Position numbers and translations under genes: made by a program
Shown: piece by piece, positions 17,365 to 25,093 of the stretch
How the letters are laid out: each line of letters begins with the position of its first letter
Position numbering within the stretch: the stretch's first letter is position 1
NCBI GenBank assembly: GCA_965222125.1
Contig: CBDCTC010000006.1
Span: 682,001-746,000, forward strand
DNA: 64,000 nucleotides
From: CAZENU01 sp965222125
GTDB taxonomy: Bacteria > Chloroflexota > Dehalococcoidia > Lucifugimonadales > CAZENU01
Reading direction: 5' to 3'
The notes under the pieces: generated by a model
The model's database searches: none
Told to the model about the DNA's origin: nothing
Seen by the model: the letters and a program-made list of their open reading frames with translations, nothing else

Positions 17365-17423
17365 CGGGGCCGTCCCTGTAGAAGGGAAGCAGGCCCCGTT
17401 TGTGCGCTCCGGCTTGGGAGCGG
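17365..17423 (-). repeat. Bipartite stem-loop spacer D
   Basis: Minus strand: CCGCTCC/GGAGCG hairpin at the end of the nuclease gene, then GCACAAACGGGGCC pairing with GGCCCCG across TTCCCTTCTACAGGGA. Confidence 0.55.
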
Positions 17424-18548
17424 CTATGCAACCCGCACGTACTCCGACTCGCTCTCGGTGACTATCCCGGCCCTGGTCTCAGGGTCGAGGACGGCGTTGA
17501 GCTTGCGGTAGTTGACGGAGTACCTCGTGGACTGCACGAGGCTGACCGTCCTTCCGTCCACGGTCGCCTTCGCGTCCCCCTTCCGGCGCATCCACGCCTT
17601 CAGGGTGTCCCGCGCGCCGCGTTTGGCCTTCTCTGGCTCGCGAATGGCTTCCTGGGCTTCGCCGTAGGCCGCCACCGCGTCCCGCGCCTCCTGGTCGCTC
17701 ACCTCCTCGACCTCCGGCCCCTCGTCCGTCCCGTCCTCTGCCGCCTTACCCGGCAGGCAGACCGCCAGGAAGGGGCATGACCGGCACTGCCAGCTATCTG
17801 CGGAAAAGTCCCGGTCGGGCAGCGCGTCGGGGTCAGGGCCGTTGAGCGCGTGGTGAGCGCCGAGCTGACCCAGCCACTCGCAGGCGTCCTGCAAGGCCCG
17901 TTCCAGCCGTTCGGCGGGGATGACCTCGTAGTCCCAGGTCCGTGCCCCCGTGTCCATCGTGGCGATGGCGGCGTCCCGAAGGTCGCCGAAGGTTCCCAGG
18001 GTGTAGAAGGCGGCCTGTGCCACCGACTGAGGGTGGCTGCGCTCGGCCCCCAGCGTCCGCCAGCGGCGGAACGCCTCCGGCCCCCGCGTCTTGACCTCGA
18101 CGACCATCTCGTCGCCGTGGCGGGGAGCCGGAGGCCCGTCCCCGAACAGGAACATCTGGATTTCGGAGTCCGCTTCGTCCCCGTCCAGAGCCTGCCCCGT
18201 ACTCGATACGGGGGGCATCCGTCCGGTGGCGTCGGGGTGTCCCGTCACCAGCAGGGAGGGGCCGATGCGCACCGTCACCGCCTCCGGGTCCTGGGGGTCG
18301 GCGTGAGACACCTGCCAGCCCGCCCGTTCCATCGCCCGCAGGACGACGGGTTCGAGGGCGTTGCCCGCCTCCATCGCCGTCAGCGACTCCTCGCTGGGGG
18401 GATTCATCAGCTGGTATCCGGTAGCCGAGTACCAGAGGGCGCGGCGGCAGTTGCCCACCGCCGAGGCCCGTATCTCAAGCTGCCCGTCCTCGTCGAAGCG
18501 GGCGTTGGGGCGGGAGAAGACCTCCGCCCGGTCGATGTCTGTCGTCAT
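17424..18548 (-). CDS. Cas4/RecB-like PD-(D/E)XK nuclease with iron-sulfur cysteines
   Basis: The 374-residue nuclease has GHPDA at residues 103-107 and EVKTR at 151-155, the catalytic D and E-x-K of the PD-(D/E)XK fold. An N-terminal Cys (GNCRRALWY, residue 34) and a C-terminal CRSCPFLAVC cluster near residue 262 match the iron-sulfur arrangement of Cas4/AddB-type exonucleases. No cas genes or CRISPR array are present, so the role is probably DNA-end processing for recombination with the Rad52-like protein. A 28-bp palindromic element adds PPVSSTGQAL just after the GHPDA motif, in a loop between two catalytic strands. Confidence 0.8.
   Translation of the reverse strand: MTTDIDRAEVFSRPNARFDEDGQLEIRASAVGNCRRALWYSATGYQLMNPPSEESLTAMEAGNALEPVVLRAMERAGWQVSHADPQDPEAVTVRIGPSLLVTGHPDATGRMPPVSSTGQALDGDEADSEIQMFLFGDGPPAPRHGDEMVVEVKTRGPEAFRRWRTLGAERSHPQSVAQAAFYTLGTFGDLRDAAIATMDTGARTWDYEVIPAERLERALQDACEWLGQLGAHHALNGPDPDALPDRDFSADSWQCRSCPFLAVCLPGKAAEDGTDEGPEVEEVSDQEARDAVAAYGEAQEAIREPEKAKRGARDTLKAWMRRKGDAKATVDGRTVSLVQSTRYSVNYRKLNAVLDPETRAGIVTESESEYVRVA
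18186..18213. repeat. 28-bp palindromic element, copy b (in Cas4-like gene)
   Basis: Minus strand: stem CCCCGTA, loop TCGAG, stem TACGGGG, then CAGGCTCTG. It is in frame and stop-free, encoding P-V-S-S-T-G-Q-A-L. Confidence 0.8.
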
Positions 18549-18580
18549 GTCGATTCCTCCTGTTTCCTGTAGATGGAAAG

Positions 18581-18650
18581 CAGGGCCGCCCCCGAAGGAG
18601 AGACCCCGCTGGATTCCAAACCCTCGATTGTCCTGGCCGCTTATGCGGCC
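18581..18650 (-). repeat. Bipartite stem-loop spacer E
   Basis: Minus strand: GGCCGC/GCGGCC hairpin covering the last codons and stop of the TSCPD gene. It is followed by a larger imperfect stem GCGGGGTC with GGCGGCCCTGC and the CTACAGGAA box near the next ribosome binding site. Confidence 0.45.
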
Positions 18651-19036
18651 GCCTTCACGTCCGCCTCTCGCTCCTCCCTGGCCCGGAGATGGGCCTTGAG
18701 GATGTGGGCGATGCCGTCGCCGAGGCCGTGGACGGGCACGCTCCTGCCGTCGTCGAGCTGGTTCCAGAAGGGCTGCATCTCCTGGATTCCCTGCATTTGC
18801 TCAATCACCTCTTCCAGCGGCGTTCCCCTGCGCAGGTGCAGGGAGATCAAGCGGCAGGCAAGCTCCGTCACCCCGTGCTGGAAGCTCCCCCCTTTGCCGA
18901 GGAATCCAAAGACCTCGAAGGGCTCGCCGTCCTCGTCCACCGAGACGGTGACGAACAGGCTTCCGAACTCGGTTTGCAGCTTCGTCGTGGTGCTGGGCAG
19001 GCTGCGGGGCCTGGCCCGTGTGGTTGTCGCTGTCAT
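18641..19036 (-). CDS. Stand-alone TSCPD-domain protein
   Basis: The 131-residue protein has the TSCPD pattern found at the C-terminus of B12-dependent ribonucleotide reductases: STTTKLQTEFGSLFVTVSVDEDG, PFEVFGFLGKGG, LACRLISLHLRRG and EEVIEQMQGI. No catalytic reductase domain accompanies it. Free TSCPD proteins occur in phages and plasmids and may modulate nucleotide metabolism or bind DNA; the role here is open. Its start overlaps the upstream DUF7007 stop (ATGA). The ATG at 19036 is preferred over the ATG twelve codons upstream because of that overlap. Confidence 0.7.
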   Translation of the reverse strand: MTATTTRARPRSLPSTTTKLQTEFGSLFVTVSVDEDGEPFEVFGFLGKGGSFQHGVTELACRLISLHLRRGTPLEEVIEQMQGIQEMQPFWNQLDDGRSVPVHGLGDGIAHILKAHLRAREEREADVKAAA

Positions 19037-19527
19037 GGCCTTCCCCCATTCCCGTTGTGGTTCCTCTCGCACTCGACGGCCTCCATCCGCCCGTAGTCCC
19101 GCACCTTCTCGCCGTTATCGGCGAAGGCTTCCGCCTCCTCCCTGGTGTCGAAGCGCCCGAAGGGGTCCGTGCCGTAACCGCCCCAGTAGGCGATGACGTG
19201 GAAATGCGGCCCGGGGGCGACCGTCCGCAGGTGGGGCAGCGCAGGGGCGTAGCGGTCGAAGTAGCCCGCCACCTTGAAGGCAAGCTCCCTCTCACGTTCG
19301 CCTCCCAGTCCCAGGAGCGTCCGCACGATGACCTCCTCGCAGTCTTTCTCTGCGAAGGTGGGTGTGTGCATGGCGTCCCGCACATCGGCCGGAAGCTCGT
19401 TCCACCGCTCCCGGCTGAGCTTCAGCCCGCCGTGGCTGGGAGTGGAGACTCTCTGGACTCCATCGGCCAGCTCCTCAACGTCGTGCGTCCAGCCCCAGGG
19501 CGTGTGTGTCAAGGTCGTCGTCACCAT
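19033..19527 (-). CDS. DUF7007-like protein
   Basis: The 164-residue protein opens with THTPWGWTHDVEELADG and STPSHGGLKLSRERW, a pattern I associate with DUF7007 proteins of mobile elements. The last third is charged and includes GRFDTREEAEAFADN, a short helical segment common in small uncharacterised proteins. The tail is again Asn/Gly-rich (HNGNGG). It is coupled to the TSCPD gene by a four-base overlap. Function is unknown. Confidence 0.6.
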   Translation of the reverse strand: MVTTTLTHTPWGWTHDVEELADGVQRVSTPSHGGLKLSRERWNELPADVRDAMHTPTFAEKDCEEVIVRTLLGLGGERERELAFKVAGYFDRYAPALPHLRTVAPGPHFHVIAYWGGYGTDPFGRFDTREEAEAFADNGEKVRDYGRMEAVECERNHNGNGGRP

Positions 19528-19555
19528 TTCGTCTTCTCCTTCCTGTAAATGGTGA

Positions 19556-19612
19556 GCGGGGCCGCCCCGAAGGAGGCGAACCCCGCTCTATTCCGTGCGT
19601 CGATTGCCGGGG
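19556..19612 (-). repeat. Stem-loop spacer F
   Basis: Minus strand: AGCGGGGTTCGCCTCCTTC pairs with the GGGGCGGCCCCGCT side, forming one strong GC stem. The TTTACAGGA box lies before the ribosome binding site of the next gene. The small first hairpin is less clear here. Confidence 0.4.
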
Positions 19613-19614
19613 GA

Positions 19615-20433
19615 CTAGGCGGTCTGCGCCTGCTGTTTCTCCCGGAGCTTGTCGGCGGCGGCCTCGACCAGCGGCCCGAGCTCGTCCGCCGTCAGGTCGT
19701 CCAGGTCCTTGCCCGTCTGCCGCTGGACGGCGGCCCGCACCTTCGCCTCGTCGAAGCCCTGCTGCCCGGCCAGCTCCATGAGCCGCTTGCGCAGGGTCTT
19801 CACCTGGGACCCGTTGCCGCCGCCCCTGGGCTGCGCCCTGGCGTGTTCGCGCTCCGGCCTGGGCGGGTTGACGACCGGCTGCTGGTCTCCGTAGAGGCCG
19901 TTGCCGAAGCGGTCCCCGAAGCTGCGGAGCGCCCGCTTCATGCCGTCGGTGACCGCGCCCTTTATCGCGGTCTCGTGGCCGTCGGCGGTCTCCTCCGTCA
20001 CGGCGTGGAAACCGATGTCGGTGCGCGGGGGAGCGCCGGGGACGGTGACCCGCACCGGGGCGGTGTAGGCGTTCGTCACCTTGACCTCGCCGGTCTGCGT
20101 GTCCACCGTCTCGATGCGGCGCAGGCTGACGTTCTCGACCAGCTCAAAACCCCAGCCGCCGAAGCCGAAGACCTTGTTGGCCTCGGAGATGGCGGTGTGG
20201 CCCTCGATGTAGGAGAAGGTGCGCCCGGCCCGGCCCCTGCGCTGGGAGACCAGCGCGGAGTCGATGGGCTGGGAGAGGGCCTGGGTGACGGCGGGCGACA
20301 GCCCGTCCCAGAGCAGCTCGCTGCCCTCGATGATTGCGGGGTCGTTGTGCGCCCCGTTGCCGTTCCTGACGACGATGGCGGTGTCCTGGTGGACGCCGTT
20401 GCGGTTGTGTCCGTTGCTGTTGCCGCTAGACAT
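19615..20433 (-). CDS. Rad52/Rad22-family single-strand annealing protein
   Basis: The 272-residue protein has the conserved Rad52-like core: SYIEGHTAISEANKVFGFGGWGFEL, then GFHAVTEETADGHETAIKGAVTDGMKRALRSFG and FGNGLYG. This family anneals complementary ssDNA and is used by phages and conjugative elements for RecA-independent recombination. The first 30 residues are an Asn/Gly/His-rich tag (GNSNGHNRNG). The C-terminal helical part (residues about 200-272) may bind SSB. It probably cooperates with the Cas4-like nuclease and SSB of the same operon. Confidence 0.85.
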   Translation of the reverse strand: MSSGNSNGHNRNGVHQDTAIVVRNGNGAHNDPAIIEGSELLWDGLSPAVTQALSQPIDSALVSQRRGRAGRTFSYIEGHTAISEANKVFGFGGWGFELVENVSLRRIETVDTQTGEVKVTNAYTAPVRVTVPGAPPRTDIGFHAVTEETADGHETAIKGAVTDGMKRALRSFGDRFGNGLYGDQQPVVNPPRPEREHARAQPRGGGNGSQVKTLRKRLMELAGQQGFDEAKVRAAVQRQTGKDLDDLTADELGPLVEAAADKLREKQQAQTA

Positions 20434-20622
20434 TGCTGTTCTCCTTGCGTGGTGTTGTGTGTCCTGTAGCGAGTGAAGCGAAGCGGTTCCCCAAGGGGAA
20501 TCCGTGCGCGGGCGAGGCCCGTCGCAAATTGGGCATAGGTCCTCCGGGTGGTGAGAGTGGGGATTGGGATGAATCGGGCCAGGGAAGGCCCGATATAGGG
20601 AAGGTGAGGGGGTAGCGGGGAG
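20434..20622 (-). other. Spacer between primase and Rad52-like genes
   Basis: This 189-bp gap holds no convincing gene. On the minus strand it contains a GGGCCTTCCC/GGCCCGAT-rich segment that can fold locally, and a TGTCCTGTAG-like box near the Rad52 ribosome binding site. Confidence 0.3.
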
Positions 20623-21669
20623 CTAGCGAGCGGAGCGGGCAGCCTGCGAGAGCAGCCGGAGAAAGGCCGCTCGGCCCTGGGGAAGGCAAGCAAGCTCGGC
20701 CACGTCGCCGACGCCCTGGGGAAGGGTGACGGCGGCGGCCCTCGGACCAAGCAAGCCCGCAAGCCGCTCGGTGGCCTCAAGGCCCGCCTCGTCGTTGTCG
20801 AATGCGAGGAAGACCCTGGGGCAGCCCCGAAGGGCCGAGGCAACCCGCTCGACTCCCTGGGTGCCCAGGGCAGCGACGGCGGGAACACCCCAGGAGGCAA
20901 GGGCAAGCCAGTCGAAGACCCCCTCGGCCATCACGACCCACGGCGGAGCGGGGCCGAGGCGTCCAAGCCCAAGCACCGGCTTGGGGCCGGGGAGAGCCTG
21001 GAAGCGGGGAGTTCGGTCGGGATCGACGGCCCGGCCCACGAGCCAGCGGACAAGACCGCCGAAGGTGTCGGGAGCGACCACCATCCCGGCGAACCGCTCC
21101 GAACCCCGCTCGGTGAACAGGCCGCAGTCCCTGAGCCTGTCGGCGGTGAAGCCAACCGACCCAAGGGCCTGCCGCAGGCCGTCGCCTGGAGCGAAGCCGA
21201 GGCCGAGCCGGATGGCAGCGTCAGGGCCGACGCCCCGCAAGGTCAGGTACTCAAGCCCCGCCGAATGCCGGCGAAGCTGCCCGGCGTAGAACCGTGCCGC
21301 AGCCGTCAGGAGCGCCGGGTCCCTGGGAGGCGGCAGAGTCGCCCTGGAACGCCGAGCGGGAACAGGGCGAGTGGCAAGCCAGGAAGCAAGCCCAGGGCTG
21401 CCGTCAAGTCGAGCAATCGCTTCGGGCAGGCTCAGGTTCTCCGTGCGCTGGATGAAGTCCAGAACGTCTCCCCCCAGGCCGCAGCCGAAGCAGTACCATC
21501 GTTCCGAGTCGGCGTACACCGTGAAGCTGCCCTCCACCTCTTCGTGGAAGGGGCAGACGCCCTGGCGGACGCGGCCCCGTCCCCTGAGTCTCACGCCCGA
21601 CGCCTCAACCGTGTCACCCAGGAGGTGACGCGCCTTCAGCGCGGGGATGTCCACGTTGGCCGTGACCAT
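20623..21669 (-). CDS. DnaG-type primase (CHC2 zinc finger plus TOPRIM)
   Basis: The 348-residue product has an N-terminal CHC2 zinc finger (CPFHEE followed by WYCFGCGLGGDVLDFI). A TOPRIM domain follows, with VVMAEGVFDWLALASWG and FLAFDNDEAG carrying the acidic metal ligands. It lacks the C-terminal helicase-binding domain of full DnaG. Such short primases start lagging-strand synthesis of transferred ssDNA on the recipient side or of phage/plasmid replicons. The ATG at 21669 overlaps the upstream gene's TGA by one base. Confidence 0.85.
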   Translation of the reverse strand: MVTANVDIPALKARHLLGDTVEASGVRLRGRGRVRQGVCPFHEEVEGSFTVYADSERWYCFGCGLGGDVLDFIQRTENLSLPEAIARLDGSPGLASWLATRPVPARRSRATLPPPRDPALLTAAARFYAGQLRRHSAGLEYLTLRGVGPDAAIRLGLGFAPGDGLRQALGSVGFTADRLRDCGLFTERGSERFAGMVVAPDTFGGLVRWLVGRAVDPDRTPRFQALPGPKPVLGLGRLGPAPPWVVMAEGVFDWLALASWGVPAVAALGTQGVERVASALRGCPRVFLAFDNDEAGLEATERLAGLLGPRAAAVTLPQGVGDVAELACLPQGRAAFLRLLSQAARSAR

Positions 21670-22133
21670 CACGCACCCCCGTTCAGGGGCCGAAGCCCCC
21701 GCAGGCTGCGCCCCGAAACGACCTTGCCGGGCCGCCAGCTCATTCCCACGACCGCAGCGACCTCCAGAGTCCCGCCGTCGCCGTGGGGCACCAGGGCGGC
21801 GGCCCGTCCTTGGCTCTGGCTGTAGACCAGGACGCCACCTCCGAACCGCCGCCTGACCATCTGCTTCCACTCGGAGAAGGCCCACCGAGCCTCCCGCGTC
21901 TCCGCCCTCGCCATGTCCATGCCGGCGAGGACTGCCAGCCCGCCGTCCACGTCTCCCGCCTGCCTGAGCCTCCGGGCCTCGTGGATAGTCTGCGTCACGC
22001 TCCGCTCCACCCTCTCCGTCTCCGCTCCGAACATCGCCTCGATGAGCCGGTCGACCAGCTCCTCCAGGCTGCGCCGGGGCATGTCCACCGCGTCCATCGT
22101 CCGATTGCCTGCTGCCAATGTTGCCGTCGTCAT
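21669..22133 (-). CDS. Hypothetical protein, 154 aa
   Basis: The N-terminal half is helical (RSLEELVDRLIEAMFGAETERVERSVTQTIHEA). The C-terminal half is beta-rich and includes WAFSEWKQMVRRRFGGGVLVYSQ. The ATG at 22133 has AGGAGG five bases upstream and is preferred over the earlier codon. It is coupled to the primase by a one-base overlap, which suggests an accessory to priming. No family is recognised. Confidence 0.55.
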   Translation of the reverse strand: MTTATLAAGNRTMDAVDMPRRSLEELVDRLIEAMFGAETERVERSVTQTIHEARRLRQAGDVDGGLAVLAGMDMARAETREARWAFSEWKQMVRRRFGGGVLVYSQSQGRAAALVPHGDGGTLEVAAVVGMSWRPGKVVSGRSLRGLRPLNGGA

Positions 22134-22195
22134 CACGACCTCCTTCTGTGTTGTGTTGCCTTGTCGATTGCGCCCGCTTGCGGGCAAAGAAGAAG

Positions 22196-22258
22196 GGCCG
22201 TCCCCGGATGGAGACGACCCTTGCGTGTTGGGATGGGTTGTGCGCGGCTCGAAGCCGT
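22196..22258 (-). repeat. Stem-loop spacer I
   Basis: Minus strand: CGGCTTCGAGCCG hairpin immediately after the stop, then GCACAACCC and a second stem AAGGGTCGTC...GACGGCCCTT. It follows the same two-stem plan as the other spacers. Confidence 0.5.
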
Positions 22259-22725
22259 CAGCGTCTGGGCCTTCGCACCGTGCGCCGCATGAACCGCCTG
22301 AGCAGCAGCCAGCCGATGCCCAGGCCGACCAGGTTCAGGAAGACCAGCTCGCCGTCGCCGGTGATGAGCGGCGCCGCAACGATCAGGGCGACCACCGCAG
22401 TCACGACGACCCGCTTGCGCTTCCACCAGGGCCGCTTCTCTGAAGCCTTGACCGCCGCGTCGCTCACCGGCTCGTAGGCCGTCCAGATGGGCAGCCCGAT
22501 GAGAACCTCAAGCTCTGTTATCACCACGCCCTTGGAGCGGCCCCCTGTGTGGCAGCGCACGTCGATGCCCTCGCCGTCCGGCCTCTGCCGAAACGCCAGC
22601 CCGTCCGATCTGCCGCCGTGACAGATGGCCGTCGTCGTCCAGAACCAGCCTTTGTCGCAGCTCACCCGGTGCGGAAGCAGGTCTGCGATCCGCCTCGCGC
22701 TGGGTCCCGTGTACCGTTCCGTCAT
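22258..22725 (-). CDS. CHC2-like zinc motif protein with C-terminal membrane anchor
   Basis: The 155-residue protein has an N-terminal segment with CDKGWFWTTTAICHGG and RCHTGGRSKG, spaced like the C-H-C ligands of primase-type CHC2 fingers. A hydrophobic region of about 45 residues (VVVTAVVALIVAAPLI and FLNLVGLGIGWLLL) follows near the C-terminus, giving two membrane segments and a basic tail. A membrane-tethered nucleic-acid-binding protein next to a primase would be unusual. The ATG at 22725 has AGGAGG seven bases upstream. It is the last gene before the IS1182-type insertion and may have lost its native promoter. Confidence 0.55.
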   Translation of the reverse strand: MTERYTGPSARRIADLLPHRVSCDKGWFWTTTAICHGGRSDGLAFRQRPDGEGIDVRCHTGGRSKGVVITELEVLIGLPIWTAYEPVSDAAVKASEKRPWWKRKRVVVTAVVALIVAAPLITGDGELVFLNLVGLGIGWLLLRRFMRRTVRRPRR

Positions 22726-22896
22726 GTCCCGTCCTCCTTCTCCTGTCTGTGTCCGTGATTCGTCCATAGCGTCGTCACCTCCTTACTGAGTGTGTTGCCG
22801 TTGACTCCGTGAATCCGTGTTGCCGTTCCGACGACGCCCGCATTCCGACCACGAGTCGAACGGGAGAGACGCCGGGGTGAGAAAGACGCAGCTCGG

Positions 22897-24464
22897 CCTA
22901 GCAGCCCGTCCGAGAAACACGGTTGGCGAGTGTTTGGGGGTATGATGGGTACAGTCCAGTAGCGGGGAGTCGTTGATGAGCAAAACCTACCTTCCCTACG
23001 AACCCGACCAGCAGTTGCTGTTGCCAGCGGCGTTGCAGGAGTGGCTGCCTGACGACCATCTGGCCTACTTCATATCCGACGTGGTGGACCAGTTGGACAT
23101 GTCGGAGGTCACCGCTCGCTACGAGCGGGAACGGCGAGGCGGACCGCCGTATCATCCACGGATGATGGTCAAGGTGTTGCTCTACGGTTACTGCGTGGGG
23201 GTGTCGTCCTCACGCCGCATCGCCCAGCGTCTCCACGAGGACATCCCCTTCAGGGTGTTGGCGGCGAACAACACACCGGACTTCCGGACCATCTCCGACT
23301 TTCGCAAGGATAATGTGGATGCGCTGTCGGGCCTGTTCGTACAGGTACTGGCGTTGTGCCAGCAGGCGGGGCTGGTGAAGCTGGGGCACGTGGCGCTGGA
23401 CGGCACGAAGGTCAAGGCCAACGCATCGAAGCATAAGGCGATGAGTTACCAACGGATGAAGGAGAAGGCAGCGCAGTTGTCGGCGGAGGTAGCGGAGTTG
23501 TTGCGACAGGCCCAGGCAGCGGATGATGAGGAAGACCGGCGGTACGGCAAAGACAAGCGTGGAGATGAGTTGCCGCAGGAGTTGGCCTTTCGAGAGGGTC
23601 GGTTGGAGAAGATACGGGAAGCCATGGCGGCGCTGGAAGCCGAGGCGCAGGCGGCTGGCGAACGGGCCGAGGCCGAAGGTCGTAAGCACCCGGGGGTGCC
23701 CGACGACAAGGCCCAGCGTAACTTCACCGATGCCGAGTCGCGCATCATCCCCGCACCTGGAGGAAAGGACTTCCTGCAAGCGTACAACTGTCAGGCGGTG
23801 GTGGATAGCGCTCACCAGGTGATCGTGGCGGCGCGGGCCACCAACCAGACTTCGGATAAGCAACAGGCTGCGGTGATGATGGAGGAGACCATCGACAACG
23901 TCGGTGCAGTCCCCAGGGAAGTATCCGCCGATGCTGGCTATTACTCGGCAAAGGCAGTCGAGGAGCTCTATGCTCTGGGCGTGGACCCGTTCGTCGCGCC
24001 GGAGCAGACCCGCCACGGCCGGGTTGTGCCACCCGCGCCCCGAGGACGCATACCCAGCCATCTGTCTCCCAAGGACCGGATGCGACGGAAGTTACAGACC
24101 AAGCGGGGTCGGCAGCGCTACGCTTTGCGGATGCAAACTGTGGAGCCGGTATTCGGCCAGATCAAGCAGGGCCGTGGATTCCGGCAGTTCCTGCTGCGGG
24201 GACTGGAGAAGGTGAACGGCGAATGGTCGCTGATCTGCACCGGCCACAACCTGCTCAAACTGTTCCGCTTTGGGGTCAATCTGCACAGGAAAGCACGGGT
24301 CGATGGGCCAGCCCAACGCATCAGGAACTTTGCCGAGGTAGTGAGCACGGCGCTATTCGCAAAGCTATCTGGCGGCCGGCCGGGGCAACGGCACAATTAG
24401 TTGTCGCGATCCATTGTCGCTGACCCGCAAGCACCGTTAGATAATCCTCGGACGGGCTGCTAGG
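22897..24464 (+). mobile_element. IS1182-type insertion sequence
   Basis: An 18-bp perfect inverted repeat (CCTAGCAGCCCGTCCGAG at 22897-22914 and its complement at 24447-24464) bounds a single transposase gene. CTAG occurs at both outer edges, so the element proper may be 4 bp shorter at each end with CTAG as palindromic target duplication. It sits at the head of the leftward operon, between that operon and the HTH regulator. The intact repeats and open frame suggest a recent, still active copy. Confidence 0.85.
22976..24400 (+). CDS. IS1182/IS5-superfamily DDE transposase
   Basis: The 474-residue transposase is intact. The N-terminal MSKTYLPYEPDQQLLLP and HPRMMVKVLLYGYCVGVSSSRRI are typical of IS1182/IS1647-like enzymes. 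The first catalytic D is in HVALDGTKVKANASK, the second in SADAGYYS, and the E in VEPVFGQIKQGRGFRQF. A charged coiled-coil (residues about 155-250) separates the first two. The ATG at 22976 follows GGGGAG. It catalyses cut-and-paste or copy-out transposition of the surrounding element. Confidence 0.92.
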   Translation: MSKTYLPYEPDQQLLLPAALQEWLPDDHLAYFISDVVDQLDMSEVTARYERERRGGPPYHPRMMVKVLLYGYCVGVSSSRRIAQRLHEDIPFRVLAANNTPDFRTISDFRKDNVDALSGLFVQVLALCQQAGLVKLGHVALDGTKVKANASKHKAMSYQRMKEKAAQLSAEVAELLRQAQAADDEEDRRYGKDKRGDELPQELAFREGRLEKIREAMAALEAEAQAAGERAEAEGRKHPGVPDDKAQRNFTDAESRIIPAPGGKDFLQAYNCQAVVDSAHQVIVAARATNQTSDKQQAAVMMEETIDNVGAVPREVSADAGYYSAKAVEELYALGVDPFVAPEQTRHGRVVPPAPRGRIPSHLSPKDRMRRKLQTKRGRQRYALRMQTVEPVFGQIKQGRGFRQFLLRGLEKVNGEWSLICTGHNLLKLFRFGVNLHRKARVDGPAQRIRNFAEVVSTALFAKLSGGRPGQRHN

Positions 24465-25067
24465 GTCACATCAGGCGAATGGACTCAGGGGGGCTGCTGT
24501 GAAATGGGGTGTGCGGCCGGCCTGCAGATCGACCACAGGACGGCGCGGTGAGGACGCAGCGAGACCCGGGAGCTACGTCGGTAATGTCCAGGGATGCTGC
24601 GAGAAGCGGAAGCGACGCAGACCCTACGACGTCATCGCAGGCCAGCGTGCGTGAAAGCTGCGACCCAACCGCGTGACGATTGCGCCGCAGGCATGAGGAA
24701 TGGCCGGTGTGCGGGGCGCACTCCGACCAGGGTGTCCGAGGGGCCGAAGCGAGAGACGCTCCAACCGCTGCGAATGTGTCCTCCGAGGCGACCATCGGGA
24801 GAGCGAGGCTCAATCCTTCCGGTCTGACCCCTGGGCGGCTGTTCGGAGAGCAAGGCTCGATCCTATGCAGCCTATCCCGGATTCGGGGGACGGGAATCCT
24901 CCAGGTTTCTAGGCAAGAAACGCTGGAAAAGCCAGAAACTGCGTCAATTATCGCCCGAACGAACGAGCGAATGGAAGGCTTCGGAGGGGGTTTCGGGCCA
25001 ACCCAACGTAGATTGCTCGCACCGATTTAGCGCCCTTTTCGCTGGGACTTAGCACCCACCGAAAACC
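24465..25067. other. Non-coding stretch between IS1182 and HTH regulator
   Basis: No reading frame here looks like a real protein; the open frames are short and of biased composition. The right part contains a TTGCTCGC-type motif (25012-25030) also found at two other control regions. The stretch may be the original leader or promoter region of the leftward operon, now separated from it by the IS, or the eroded remains of a gene. Confidence 0.4.
25012..25030. promoter_or_regulatory. TTGCTCGC-type motif, copy 1
   Basis: ATTGCTCGCACCGATTTAG matches the copy at 26072 in 18 of 19 positions. It lies downstream of the HTH gene and upstream of the interrupted leftward operon. Confidence 0.5.
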
Positions 25068-25093
25068 GGCCCCGGAGATCGGTCTCCGGGGCC
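25068..25093 (-). terminator. Terminator of the HTH regulator gene
   Basis: An 11-bp GC stem (GGCCCCGGAGA with TCTCCGGGGCC) and a TCGG loop overlap the TAG stop. On the minus strand it is followed by GGTTTTCGG. It would separate the regulator transcript from the leftward operon. Confidence 0.65.

Noticed and set aside
24466..24853. Short open frames in the stretch right of IS1182
   Set aside because: Composition is unlike a folded protein, there is no ribosome binding site and no recognisable motif.
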